Shown: positions 8,625 through 19,748 of the stretch, piece by piece | Position numbering within the stretch: the stretch's first letter is position 1 | How the letters are laid out: each line of letters starts with the position of its first letter | Origin: Gracilaria gracilis | Taxonomy: Eukaryota; Rhodophyta; Florideophyceae; Gracilariales; Gracilariaceae | Direction: 5' to 3' | Length of the DNA: 64,000 nt | NCBI GenBank assembly: GCA_030374805.1 | Contig: JARGSG010000015.1 | Location: 744,001-808,000 of the forward strand | The notes under the pieces: model-generated | Told to the model about the DNA's origin: nothing | Seen by the model: the letters and a program-made list of their open reading frames with translations, nothing else | Databases searched by the model: none | Program-made: the position numbers and the translations under genes

Positions 8625-10825
8625 ATGCCCGAATCGGTTCACTCCGTATCCAACCCTACGCACGCAATGGCGCCGACTCCGAGCGGCTCTGGTACACCGT
8701 CGACACCTTTCCGTTCGGTCCCGTTACCGGGTCAGAAGTATGACCATCGCTTCCGTCGCGGTCTTACCGCTCCTCGCCGGAGGAAGCAGGTCCCGCTATC
8801 CGTCATGGAATACGTCCAGAAGGGGTTCTTCGACGGCGAGCGCTTCGCGTCGATTCCGACGGCGCTACCGATGCGGGATATGGCGATTCGCAATCCGAAA
8901 CGGACAAGCATCGAAGCTTGGCAAGCCCGCTGGAACCACCTGCCTGGTGTGACCGGACGGAAGAGTGAAGAGACCTACGGGCGGAGTGACATGTTATACC
9001 TGCGCTGTCCGGAGGAGAAGACCTATCAGGAGGCGTTGCAGCGTTTGTTCCACCGCTGCTCATCCGATTCGGGCTTCCCCGAGAAGGACATGAATCCGCT
9101 TGGGTTGGTGATGTTCGAACCGCCGTACGACAAGTTGTACTGGCTGGACCGTCAACGTTGGGGAAGTAATACCGCAGCGGAGGCGAGAATCCGAGCGTCC
9201 CATGGGTTCCTGTACAGTTGGCACAACTTCGAGTTCTTTGACGTCCCTGTTCATCGCCGATCGGACTTGTATTGCTCCACAAACGAAGTGTGGACCAGCC
9301 TCGATGTGTCTCGCGACCTATCCGTACCGACTCCGTCCGTGTTGGATTACCATTCGGAAGAGCTCCTCAAAGGTTCACCCATTCAGGGTGTTGTCCGTCA
9401 GGTCGTATATGCCGAGTGGGCGGTGTTTGCTTTTATGGCGTTCCTCCAGGCGGCCCACGAAGGTATCGAGGTCTTCACCCATGCGGGGGACGAGCGTCTG
9501 TACCACAAGGACGGCCAAACCAAGTATGGGCGGTTGTTTCCGATGCCGTACAAACTGGTATGTATCCTGGCCGAGATGGGACTCCCGAACGTTCTCCGCG
9601 GCACCGTGTTTCCATCGCAGGTCGGTGAGAAACTGTTACAGTACTCGTTGGAGACCGATTGGGACAACACTCCGGGGTTCCTGTGGTACGACTACTACTC
9701 CGATACGTTCTCGGCGATGCCCTCGACCGGATCGGTCGCGACGCCGATCACTCGTGTCCTGAAGGGTCCGGAGAGTCTCCCCCCCTGGCCCTTCAAAACC
9801 GTTCCGGACTTCTTCCCGCATGGGTTCATGGCGCAGGACTTCGAGGAAGTGGCGCCGCTGCCGACTCCAATGGTGACACCCGTTGAGGCGAAAACCGTTG
9901 TGGAGGCAGGAGTTCAGGCAGGATCCGGTCGGAAGTTTTGGGACAAATCCGGGTTCGCCATTGAGGACAGCGTCAGCCCGCATTCGGACGGTGATACGCA
10001 CAAGTCCTTCATGGCTCTCCGTGCGGCTTGTATTCCGTTCGGCGAAGAGGAACCTGCGACGCTTGACGACGCCCTGTTGGCGGCCCGAGCATGGATGCGC
10101 CGTGCGGTCAACGCCGAGACTGCTCTCCGTGAGCAGGCTCAGGCGCAGCTTAACCTGCTCGGTTACCTCCGGGCCCACTCCTTATTGGTCCTCGCTTCTT
10201 ACGAGAAGTCCGTGACGGCTGGTCTGGGTATGGCGCCCGGTGTGGATGGGACGCCGATGTCGACGTTCGCGCCGCCGTTAGAGGAGCTGGTGACCAAATC
10301 CTATGAGGGCATTGCGCAACAGGTCGATGCGGAGCGTATCGTCGACCATATCGTGAAGAACATGCGCCAGGGCGGCGGAGTCCTTTTTTCAAGGGTGTCG
10401 AGCTGGTTGCGCCCTATCTTCCGCCCGGAGAAGAGCCTGAAGGTGAAGGCCAGTCCGGTGACGGTGCAGGGCCGAGCGGTACGAACGCGGCTCCCGAAGG
10501 GCAGACTCCGCAAGAGGAGGTAACCCCTGCGGTCCGGGATGTTCCCATGCCGTCTCCGAGTGGAGACCAGGAGGGAACGGAGACCGTTACGGTTGAGGAG
10601 GACCTCATAGAGCCGGCGCCTGTACCCGCAAGTCAATCGGGCAATAAGTCGGGTGGGAAGAAGAAGGTCGTGGCCACTTCGCCGTGGCCTGGGGCCGCCT
10701 TGGCGTTCCAGCCGACAAAGACCGGTTCGAGTTCGCGTGGTGGTTCCGCTGCGGGCCGTGGTACCTCTCCGTGGGGTACCCGTGGGCGTGGTATTACGAA
10801 GCCCGGTTGGAAGAAGACTACTTAG
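8625..10825 (+). pseudogene. Antisense ORF protein of element A (aORF-A), frameshifted near the C-terminus
   Basis: ATG at 8625; the frame is open to 10523 (632 aa). Near 10384-10389, a run of six T, the protein character switches: the other frame continues as an acidic, then Gly/Arg-rich tail to a stop at 10825, with GAGPSGTN and RGGSAAGRGTSPWGTRGRG-like text, as in the related proteins. One lost T is the simplest explanation. N-terminal motif TPFRSVPLP (~28-35) is shared with aORF-D. The core at ~130-350 has FEPPYDKLYWLDRQRWG, AAEARIR, HNFEFFDVP, LSVPTPSVL and YAEWAVFAFMAFLQAAHEGI, aligning closely with aORF-C. No known family recognised. It sits between pol and the 3' LTR, opposite to gag-pol. 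Confidence 0.8.
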
Positions 10826-11103
10826 TTGACCGTGCGTACTCGTAGCTTTCTTTTCTCCTAAGTAAACTTGTTATTGTTTGTGATGACCTGTGGGCCAATA
10901 GCGTGTCGTTCTGCGTGTGCCGTTGTCGATAAAGGCGGCGTTTTGTAAAAATCGGAAAGTAATTGACCAATAGGCGTACGTTGGTGGCGGTTTGTCGCCC
11001 AATGATAACGTAGTGGCGGCGCCTTTTGGTGTCCCGTGACGGTTCACCGCTTGCGATCCAGTACGTACGATCTCGGATCTCGGATCCGCCCCTTTCCCCC
11101 TCC
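10826..11103. other. Spacer between aORF-A and pol A, with internal polypurine tract
   Basis: No gene. At 11089-11106, overlapping the pol stop codon, the - strand reads an 18-purine tract with AGGAGGGGGA, the same core as the tract beside A's 3' LTR (7416-7428). Confidence 0.6.
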
Positions 11104-14100
11104 TTAAGGTGTCGCCGTTACCGAAGGGTTTCGGCGACGCCAATAGCGGGCGATAAAGTGCTGGGGGATGTGTTCTGGCGGTTCGAAGGTATCCTGATCG
11201 GTGCGGTACCCGTGCCATCGTACGCGGTATTCCTGTCCGTTCGGGGTGTCGCGATGGTCGACGACTCGTTCCACCACGCTCGGAACTGTTCCGGGCGGTG
11301 AGGTAGGCTCGTCGTCGACAGGTTCGTCCGCATACGGTCCTTCAGGATCGGCACCTACTGTGCCGCGTGTCCGTTCGGAAGTAACCGGTGCGGTTGTTGG
11401 CCGTGCAGTTGGGGCTTTTGTCACTCTGTCACTACTGACGGTGTTGTGAATACCGTCTTGGTTCAGAGTGACAGTGGCGTCCGTTGCGGATACGACCTTA
11501 AACGGGCCAACCGTCTTCGGTAAGAGTTTCCGATACGTACGTTCCTGATCCGTAAGGTCCTCCTCTGCGTTCTTATAGTCCGGTCGGTCAACAAACACTT
11601 CTTCCCCAGAGGTGAAGCTCGGCGTGTACCGTACGGATTTATCAAAGTTTTCCTTATAGCGCTGTTGGGCGCGGGTCAACTTTGTCCGAGCGGTCTGCAG
11701 CGTGGCCTGTAGGAGCTTGAGCGTGTAGCGTTTTAACCGAGCGGCAGTGGGCTGTGTAGGCGTCGTTGGGTCCAGTGACGTACTGGGCTCATCGAGCAGA
11801 ACGCTTGGGGGTTTACGCGTTAGCGCAACGTCGAACGGTGCGGTACCGAGAGATCGATGGATCTGTAGGTTGTAACCGTACGTAAGAGGTTGCACATACG
11901 CGTGCCAAGTGTTCTGATGGTCCGCTACGTAGTGGCGTAACCTCTCCACGAGTGTTTTGTTAAACCGTTCGGCCTGACCATTTGTTTGCGGATGGTACGC
12001 GCTCGTTAGTACGTGTTTGGTTCCCAAAGCGGTGCATACAGTCTCAAAGAACTTAGAGACGAATTGAGTTCCGTTATCGGTTAGCAAGTAGTTTGGTATT
12101 CCATACGGATAAACCCAGTTCTCCAGGAAGGCCTTCGCCACTACAGGAGCTGTGGTTGACCGCAGAGGTATAGAGCGAGCTATCTTGCTAAACCGATCGG
12201 TAATAACCAGTATGTACTGGTAACCGTTTACGGACTTCGTGAATGGGCCGACGACGTCCATCGCGACGAATTCCAGCGGACCGGCGGCGGGGAACAGCTT
12301 CAGCAGCTTCTGAGACTTGAAGTGTGTTCCCTTCGTCGCCGGGCAGGTGCGACAGTCCCGTACGGTCTGGAATACGTCGTTGGCCATATGTGGCCAGTAG
12401 AAGTCTCGACGGAGACTTTCATACATCCGAGTGGAACCCGGATGGCCGACCAGACGGGGGTAGTGTGCCAAGTAGAGGACGCGTGCCTGCAGTGATGCAG
12501 GTACGACCTTCTGGATGGCTCCGTCCAGTGGGGCTTTGCGGACTATGAGTCCGTTTCGGTCAATGTCGAACAGAGTGACACCGTTGCCGATGTCTTTCCG
12601 TACGGACTCGCAGAAAGGGTCATCTGCTTGAGCTCGCACTAGCTCCTCGACCGTGACCGGAACGATATTTGTTTCCTCCGAGGTGACAGCAAGCACCTCG
12701 GGGATGCCAGCAGATTTCCGTTCGGGCGTTGGCCAGTCGACGCAGACGTCGCTGTACTCATCACCGTTAACGGTAATGTTGGTGATAAAGTAGCCATCGT
12801 CCGTACGGTCATTCACTAGCAAGCAGGGGACTTCTTCGTCCAATGGGGCATCGTCTTCGCCATCCGTCCGGATCCGAGAAAGGGCATCAGCCGCTTGATG
12901 CTTGATACCCGGACGGTGGACGACATCGAAGTCATACTCCATTAGACGCAACCGCCACCTGGCCAATCGTCCTGACGCGTCCGCAAGGTTCAATATCCAC
13001 CTCAAGGAGTGGTGGTCCGTTCGGACAGTGAACCTCTGACCTTCCAGGTACGGACGGAGGTGCAGTATGGCCCAGACGACCGCAAGGCATTCCCGTTCGG
13101 TAGTCGAGTATTGCCGTTCGGTCTTGGATAGAGAGCGGCTCCAGTAACCGATCGGTAATAAGCCTCCGTCCGGTTGCTTCTGTAGCAGGGTGCATCCTAC
13201 CTGTCGGTCGCATGCGTCTGTATCCAGAACGTACGGGTACCCTTGACGGGGAATGGCCAAAATGGGCGGGCGTATCAGTCTCTGACGTAATTCGTCAAAG
13301 GCTTCGTATTCCGTATCGGTCAATGTCTCAAACTTCGTGGGTTGCCCCTTCTCCAACTTGCGGTTCAATGGAGCCGCAATTCGGGCGAAGTTTGCGACAA
13401 ACCGACGGAAAACGTTACAGAGCCCCAAGAACGATCGGAGCTCCGTCTGGGTCGTAGGCGGTTTAGCCTGCTTGATAGCATTCTGTGTCTTGAGAGACAC
13501 TTGAAGCTTTCCCGGTCGGATTACGTGGCCTAGATAGTCCACCGTGCCACTGAAAAAGTAGCACTTGTCCAGTCGGAGAGTAACACCAGCCGAACGGAGC
13601 ATATGCAGTATGGTCCGCACATGGTCATAATGCTCTTCAACCGTCCGGGAATAGATGATTACGTCATCAAGATACACCAGTGCGTACTGCCATTTTACCC
13701 GTGAAAAGATAATATCGAGAGCACGCTGGAAAGTAGCCGGTGCGTTCTTGAGTCCAAACGGCATTCTCCGATAACGGTACAGTCCCATATGCGACGTGAA
13801 CGTCGTTTTGTCCCGGTCGGCTTCATCCATTTCGGTCTGCCAATAACCACTGTTGGCGTCCAAAGTGGAGAAGATTTGTGCATCTCCAAGAGAGTCGATG
13901 CACTCGTCCATTCGGGGTAGTGGGTATGTGTCCCGTACGGTCGTAGCGTTCAAACGGCGGTAGTCGACGCAAAAGCGAAGGCTTCCGTCTTTCTTGAGCG
14001 CGAATACGACCGGGCTGGCCCATTCTGCCGATGACGGTTCTATGACACCAGCAGCGAGCTGCTTTGTCACCTCCTTACGTTCGAGTTCTCTCCGAGCGGG

Positions 14101-15420
14101 TCCGGCACGGTACGGCATCTGGAATATGGGCTTCGAGCCTGGTTCCAGATGGATGCGGTGCTTCGCTGCCGCAATCGTTCCGAGATGGCCGTCCCACATG
14201 TCCGCAAACGGTCGAAGTAGTTCAATGACTTTGTCCCGTTCGGTGACATACTCAGGACTGATCTGTACCTTGGTGGTCCAATCGTTCTCATCTTTCCGTA
14301 CGGTTTCTTGCTCCTGTTCGGTATCCTTGTGTTCCCGTTCGGAATTATTACCCGAAATCGGAATGTGTTCCCCCTCCTTGGACTCGTCGCTCCACGACGA
14401 TGGTTGCGGAGTTATGAGCGCTACAGGAGATGGAAGAGCAAGTCCGATAACGGAGTTCTTGTGTAGTCAGACCGAGCGGTCAGAAAAGTTCGCCACGCGA
14501 ACGAGAAAGGGTACGTCCGGTCGGAGCTCCATAACTCCACCCGCAAGGAGTGTGAGTTCAAGCGTTGATCCCGTACAGTGATGAGACTGTAGAAAGACCA
14601 AGCCGGACGTTTTGGTGGTTACCAAGACGTTCGTTTCCGACATTGGGGGTAGAAGAACCGGACGGGCAACGTGTATCTTATTAGATAAGGTTTCCCGTTC
14701 GGGTTCTGGTTCCGGCGCGGAAGGTGCGTTTGGTCCGTAGGCGGAAGACTGTATAGACACCGGCTTGGAGTGTCGTAGAAGTATTGTCCGTTTCGGTGGT
14801 AGAATTGCCAAGACGTACTTGTCAATAAAAGAAGTACCGAGTAGTACGCTGGTGGAAAGGTTAGAAACCACCAGGAACTGTACTCGTACGTTGAGGTCAC
14901 CGATTCGGACCATAAGAGGTAGAATTCCCACAACGTCCATTCGGTTCTTCGACGCGTCCGTAATTCGGGGTCTTACGTCCGGTCGGAGTTTCGAGCGCCA
15001 ATTCGGAGGGAGATGGCGTTCGTGAACCAGACAGGGTCCAGCTCCGGTATCAAGAACTCCCGTTAACGGATACATCAGTGCCGTGTTGAGGCCAACCGAC
15101 ACGTGCACCTTGTAGTTCGCGCTAGAAAAGAGGACCGTTTCGGTTTCAATGTCCGTATCGGTCAGGTCACATGTCAGGACAGGGGACTCCCCTCGGATGG
15201 AGTCCGTTCGGTCTGTCGCTGACGGGGCGAGGCTAGGCCTCTGTGGAGGAGGCGATGCCTCTACGCTTCCTCCTGGTCGTTTTCCTGGTGGGGAGCATGC
15301 TCTTCGACCAGTGTGATGGCCTGTGTCGGTCTTGGTGAGTACGTCTGGCGAGGCTGTCCGCCCTGGCGATATCCTACATCGTCTTCGGGGTATCAGTTTT
15401 CCGTCCGGTCTGGTAGGCAC
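11104..15420 (-). pseudogene. pol: pol of element A: protease-RT-RNase H-integrase-chromodomain, one in-frame stop
   Basis: One frame carries all pol domains, interrupted only by a TGA at 14467-14469. Copy B has an open codon at the equivalent place and the text resumes (HKNSVIGLALPSP), so a CGA-to-TGA change is likely. Protease: VLDTGAGPCLV and VLLGTSFIDKY. RT: FCVDYRRLN, FSTLDANSGYWQ, MPFGLKNAPATFQ, YLDD. RNase H: LDTDACDRQVG, TERECLAVVW, RTDHHSLRW, ADALSRI. Integrase: GHPGSTRMYE to CRTC, then FVAMDVVGP, LLTDNGTQF, HPQTNGQAERFNKT. GPF domain: VGPFKVV. A C-terminal chromodomain (VERVVDHR, YRVRWHGY, DTFEPPEHIP) places it with chromoviruses. It starts in a different frame from gag, overlapping it by 47 nt (15374-15420), so frameshifted expression is probable. 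Confidence 0.93.
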
Positions 15421-17433
15421 TGTAATAGCCTTCCTCGCGGCGTTGCTGATAATTAGCCTCCCGTATGGCCAGCAGCTTCTCCTTTAGGTCCGGGGGGAGC
15501 AACTGACAGCAGTTGGGCTCCCGCGAGAGGCAAATCCGACACGGTCTAACTGGTGCCTGCCCCTGGGGTTGCTGTACCCTGGAGCTGGCAGGACTGGGGT
15601 AAGACCGAACGGACTGAGCCGGCGTTGAAGCCGAGGGCGTAGTGGGAGGCGAGGGCATGGAAGACGCGCGGGATACCGCGAGAACATGTTCCTCGTCTTC
15701 ATCCGATACGGAATAGATCGATTCCGACGGGGTATCGATACTGTGAACCTTCCGGGCGGCACGAGAGGACTCTTTCCGAACGGTTGGCTTTTGAGTATCG
15801 ACCCGAACGGACTGTCTACGTGAGGCACGATGGGTGTCTCCGTACGATTCCGCGTAACGGGCAAGTGCATCGTATCCGATATTGGGATGCGAGGTGAGGT
15901 GATTCCTCACCTTTGACCGTATGGCGGCAAGGAGATCTTCGACGAAGATCCCGTTCGAATTCCGATCGGTAAAGACATTTCCGCAACGGAGGGCTTTCGT
16001 CCAGAGCTTCTGGGCGAATTCCGTTTCGGACATGCCTGACGCTTGGCGGTAGAGGGTGATCACTGCGGCCGCGTCGGCAATGATCTCATCCGTTGCGTAC
16101 GTGGTCAACAGAAAGTTGACTACCTCTTCGTACGTATGGAGAGACTCATCCCGAGTACGGTCGACAGCGCCAGACTCACCCTCGAGCCGAGACTGAACCA
16201 GAGCGTGCGCCGGTCCGGTCAGGTAAAACTGGAAACACCAGAGGGCTGCCCCCTCAGTGAGTCCGATGTGGTTGCAAGCGGTTTTAAACCGCTGTAAGAA
16301 ATTGAGCACCGATATCGGATCCGTCCCGGAAAAGGAATGACCCTTCATCTGGACATTCAATTTCTTTTGGTAGCGCGCAATCTTGCGCGCCACCCGCGAA
16401 TTGTACGTCTGGTTCCTCCTGAGCAACCTGTACGTACGGTAGTCCACCACTTTGGCGAACTTTTCGTTCAAGGGCCTGATGCGTTTTAGCATCAACCAGT
16501 CCGAACGGGAACGATACCGATCGGACTTCCCCCTCCGTCGAGGGCTGCGGGAGTGTCGGTCGACTTCCGAATCCGTGCGGTCGTCATCCGACGATGACTC
16601 CGAAGAGTCCGAGTCCGTTCTGGCTGATCTTCGCCTTCTCTGGCGGCGACGGTCTTTCCGTTTACGGGGCGCGTCATCCGAATCGGAACTTCCGCTCGGT
16701 CTACCGCCTCTGTGGCGGCGATTCCTCCTCTCGTCGGAGGAATCTCCTGAGCTTCCGTTCGGATCGTCCTGCGGGTTGACTGGCGGGAGGTACACTCCGG
16801 TCGGACCCCTCGTTGGGCCCTTCTTCAGTTGCGGTCGGTGTTGCCTCTCGCCGCTAGCGGGTGCATTGTCCGTACGGTCAATAAAAGATTTGGGTGGGTG
16901 GGTCGGTAGCTGAGCGACCAGTGCGGCCAGTGTACTGTTCAGAGCTGACGTAGCAGGTTCCGAACGGTCTGTCTTCAGGATATTTCTGACCATATCTTGT
17001 ACGATCGGTGGAATATCCTGGTGCAGAAGCGCCGGGATTCGGTCCTTGAGGTACGTCTCCACTGCCATGGGGACGTGGACCTCAATTTCCGTTCGGAGAC
17101 TCTGCAGGGCGTAGGGAGCGATCCCTGCCCAGAGTTCCCGTGCGGTAGTCCGTTCGGTAAGGAGTGGCGGCGCGGGGCCAGCTTCGCCCCGCGGCGTCTT
17201 CTCCGTTCCGGGAAAGGGAGCGAGCGCGATTGCCTCGTCCTCGTTCCGTTCGGACTTAGACCAATTACGTGCAGAACCGTCTCGGATAATCCGTTCGGGC
17301 TGCTCTGAAGGCGTGACGTAGGCCGTCGCGTTACTTCGGGTGCTCCGGCGGCCAACCGAAGCGGCATCCGAAGCGGCGCGAATTGCGACCGGTACGGACT
17401 TTGCGGAGTCTTTTTCGACCAAAGACCCTTCAC
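15374..17433 (-). pseudogene. gag: gag of element A, main part (5' end displaced by copy B)
   Basis: Structural protein that packages element RNA. The first 11 codons are at 26859-26891 and the rest here, separated by copy B; the two parts join in the same frame across the TTCAC duplication. Order: an acidic/basic Ser-Arg-Asp tract (DSDDAPRKRKDRRRQRRRR and neighbours), then a Retrotrans_gag-like domain (FSGTDPISVLNFLQRF, LWCFQFYLTGPAHALVQ, YEEVVNFLLTTYAT), then a Ser/Pro linker. At the C-terminus, where the relatives have a CX2CX4HX4C zinc knuckle, this one reads CRICLSREPNCCQLL: His is Pro and the last Cys is Leu. It ends 47 nt inside the pol frame. Confidence 0.88.
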
Positions 17434-17941
17434 TGTCGTACAAATACCGATAAGGTGTGGGGTCCGCCTGGTAGAGGGAGCGCGCGAGGGCTCAACCTAA
17501 AGGGGAAAAACACACAACCAATATGGTAGTAGGGCACCTGAAACCCGCAGGGGCAAACGGCGGGGCAACTAGTCTAGACCGTGTAGGTGTACGGTAGTAG
17601 ACGTCGACGCGCGGTAAAACCTGAATAGTAATAGAGTAGCAAGTGACCAAGATGGTATAGTTACTGCCCTAATGGTGCCTGACTTTACAATACCCGAGGG
17701 GGAAGGCGAGGTGCACCACAATATATACAAGGTGCACCGACGCCGATCTCCCATGCGGGCATGACGTCATCGGCTGTGCCCATGACCTACTGTCATGGGC
17801 CAGCAATGCTAAACTATCCTAGACTATAAATTAGAAATTAGAAATTATAAAATACAGAATACCAATTGGGTACAGTGCAGCCAGCAAGGCGCACCAGTAG
17901 ACCCACGTGGCACCAACCCATTGAGGTCTCACTGTACTACA
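17434..17941 (-). repeat. 3' LTR of copy B (508 bp)
   Basis: Read on the - strand it runs from TGTAGTACA (17941) to TGTACGACA (17434). It contains the same TGACGTCA site and palindrome-framed TATATA as copy C. It is preceded on the - strand by the purine tract GGAAGGGGGTC (17942-17952). Confidence 0.95.
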
Positions 17942-19748
17942 GACCCCCTTCCTACCCTGAGCCACGCCCTCGTGGCTCCTAGATCCTTTCACCAAGTCGG
18001 TTGCATCGTCGTACCAATTTGGTCCCTGTCGCAGCCTTCGTGCCATCTCACGCCGTGCGTCGCGTTGGTTCGGCATCACCGAACGCACTCTGTTCACCAC
18101 CTTGGTCATCACCGATTGCGGCTCTATCCATTCCCATTTGTGGTTTGGGCGCGACGCGCGTCTTCTTCCAGTACCTTCAAGGCTCCCTATTGCACTGCTT
18201 CGGGATACCCATTATGGGGCGACACCATTATGGTACTATCTTCTCGTCCTCGCCTTCATCACGATACTTTTGCGGTCTAGCTGTCCCTTCGCGGTCTTCT
18301 TGCTCCCGCAATGGTTACAACATCACCACATTGGTCCACGTATGCGCGGCTCGTCTGCTCTCCTTCCTATTCGATACCGTACTGGTCGACTTCGTGATAC
18401 CATACAGGTCTGGTTCTTGCACTTTCTTTGTAGCTTCACGATTATCGTAGCACCTTCAAGGTTCTAACCCTACCGTACACGACTGTACAGCGTCATCGTA
18501 CTTTTTCCGCAGAGACTTGCTCTTCCTTCAAGGTTCATGCGAAAGGCCGTATCGGTTCCTGCGGGTATCGTTGTCCACAACCACGAAGGTTCGGTTCCTC
18601 ACAATAACCATCTGGGTCATGATTTCCTTTCAGTTTGATCTCCAATCGCACGACCTCCAAACCACTTTGGTAAACACTGGCGTGCGCTACCGTGCGCAGC
18701 GAGCGTCGCACCGTCCCTGTTGGGCACTAGGCGCTTGCCATGCGTTCACCCTCAGGTTGATTATTGTCTCCACTTGGGTCTGTGCTTGAGCCACTTTGCT
18801 CCCGCATCCGCATTGGTGTTAGTCTTGAAATAAAAGTTAAATGTTGTGCGTTTCCATGTTAGGTTCCAATTACCCTATAGGTGCGGTGCGCAGCAAGAGA
18901 GGAAGCGCAAAAACAGCTCCGCTTTCCCTTAGAGCTGGGCATCTCGAATCAGGTTTTGAAACTCTTCTCCCCCTTCCTTAGACCAGCGTACCACGATGGG
19001 TGAGGGTTAATGCCTTGTACTTAAGTTAGCTCCATCCTGAACCATTCTGGTGCTCGTAGTATGGTTCACCATGTTGGTACGCCGATGCGCCTTCGTGCGG
19101 CGCAGCGAGCGGTTTCGCTTCCCATGAGGTCTTATTTGTGCCAAGCGCTTGCGCGCAGTGGCCAGCAATGTACCGAGATGGTTCTGCATGGCCTCTCACC
19201 ATGCATGGGCGCACGTGCGGTGCTTTACCCCCGGAGGTTACTTGCAAGGCGAATCAAAAAATTCGACCGGAAAATTACCCCTCCAGATGGTAGTGAAAAC
19301 GCAGAAAACCCTTTTGGTCTGTATCTCGAGAACCAAGGGGTTTCAGAGGCTGGGAATGGCCGATTCGGGAGCGCGGCACGGTCAAAATACTTAGATTTTT
19401 TGACCATGCCGTTGTTCGCTCCCTACACACATTAGTGTAAACCGAATCGGTTACTCCGCACGGCGCGCCACAAGCAGCGCGCGTATGCCTCGTCAAATAA
19501 AAAAAATCCAATTTTTTGAATGTTTCCACCGTGCGGGTTCGCGCGCGTGCCGCGCACGTGCATGGCGCGTGTGCAACGGCGCGCGTACAACGGTGCGTCC
19601 GTCTTTAGCGCTACCGCTCCTTGGACGTACCCTCATGAAATGCTTCCTTCTGGTTGTACCTTCCCGGTGAGCGTCCGAACCGACTTCGGTACTCCTCATT
19701 ACAATGTGCTTTTCCCCCTTCCTTGGGGGACTGCATTACCTCTAAGGT
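17942..19748. other. Copy B region where the antisense gene is missing
   Basis: Bases ~17,942-18,200 match copy C just inside its 3' LTR, and ~18,740-19,748 match C's post-pol spacer. The ~0.5 kb between has no counterpart to the 2.4-kb antisense ORF and no long ORF of its own. It is rich in ACC-N4-6-GGT words (ACCACGAAGGT, ACCATCTGGGT, ACCACTTTGGT). It looks like a deletion or replacement derivative. Confidence 0.75.

Noticed and set aside
16452..16913. 153-codon + strand frame inside gag of element A
   Set aside because: Mirror of the Ser/Arg/Asp-rich coding strand of gag; low complexity explains the open frame.
11104..17433. CCG-N2-CGG words as a CRISPR array or tandem repeat
   Set aside because: Irregular spacing, no constant repeat unit, scattered in coding DNA.
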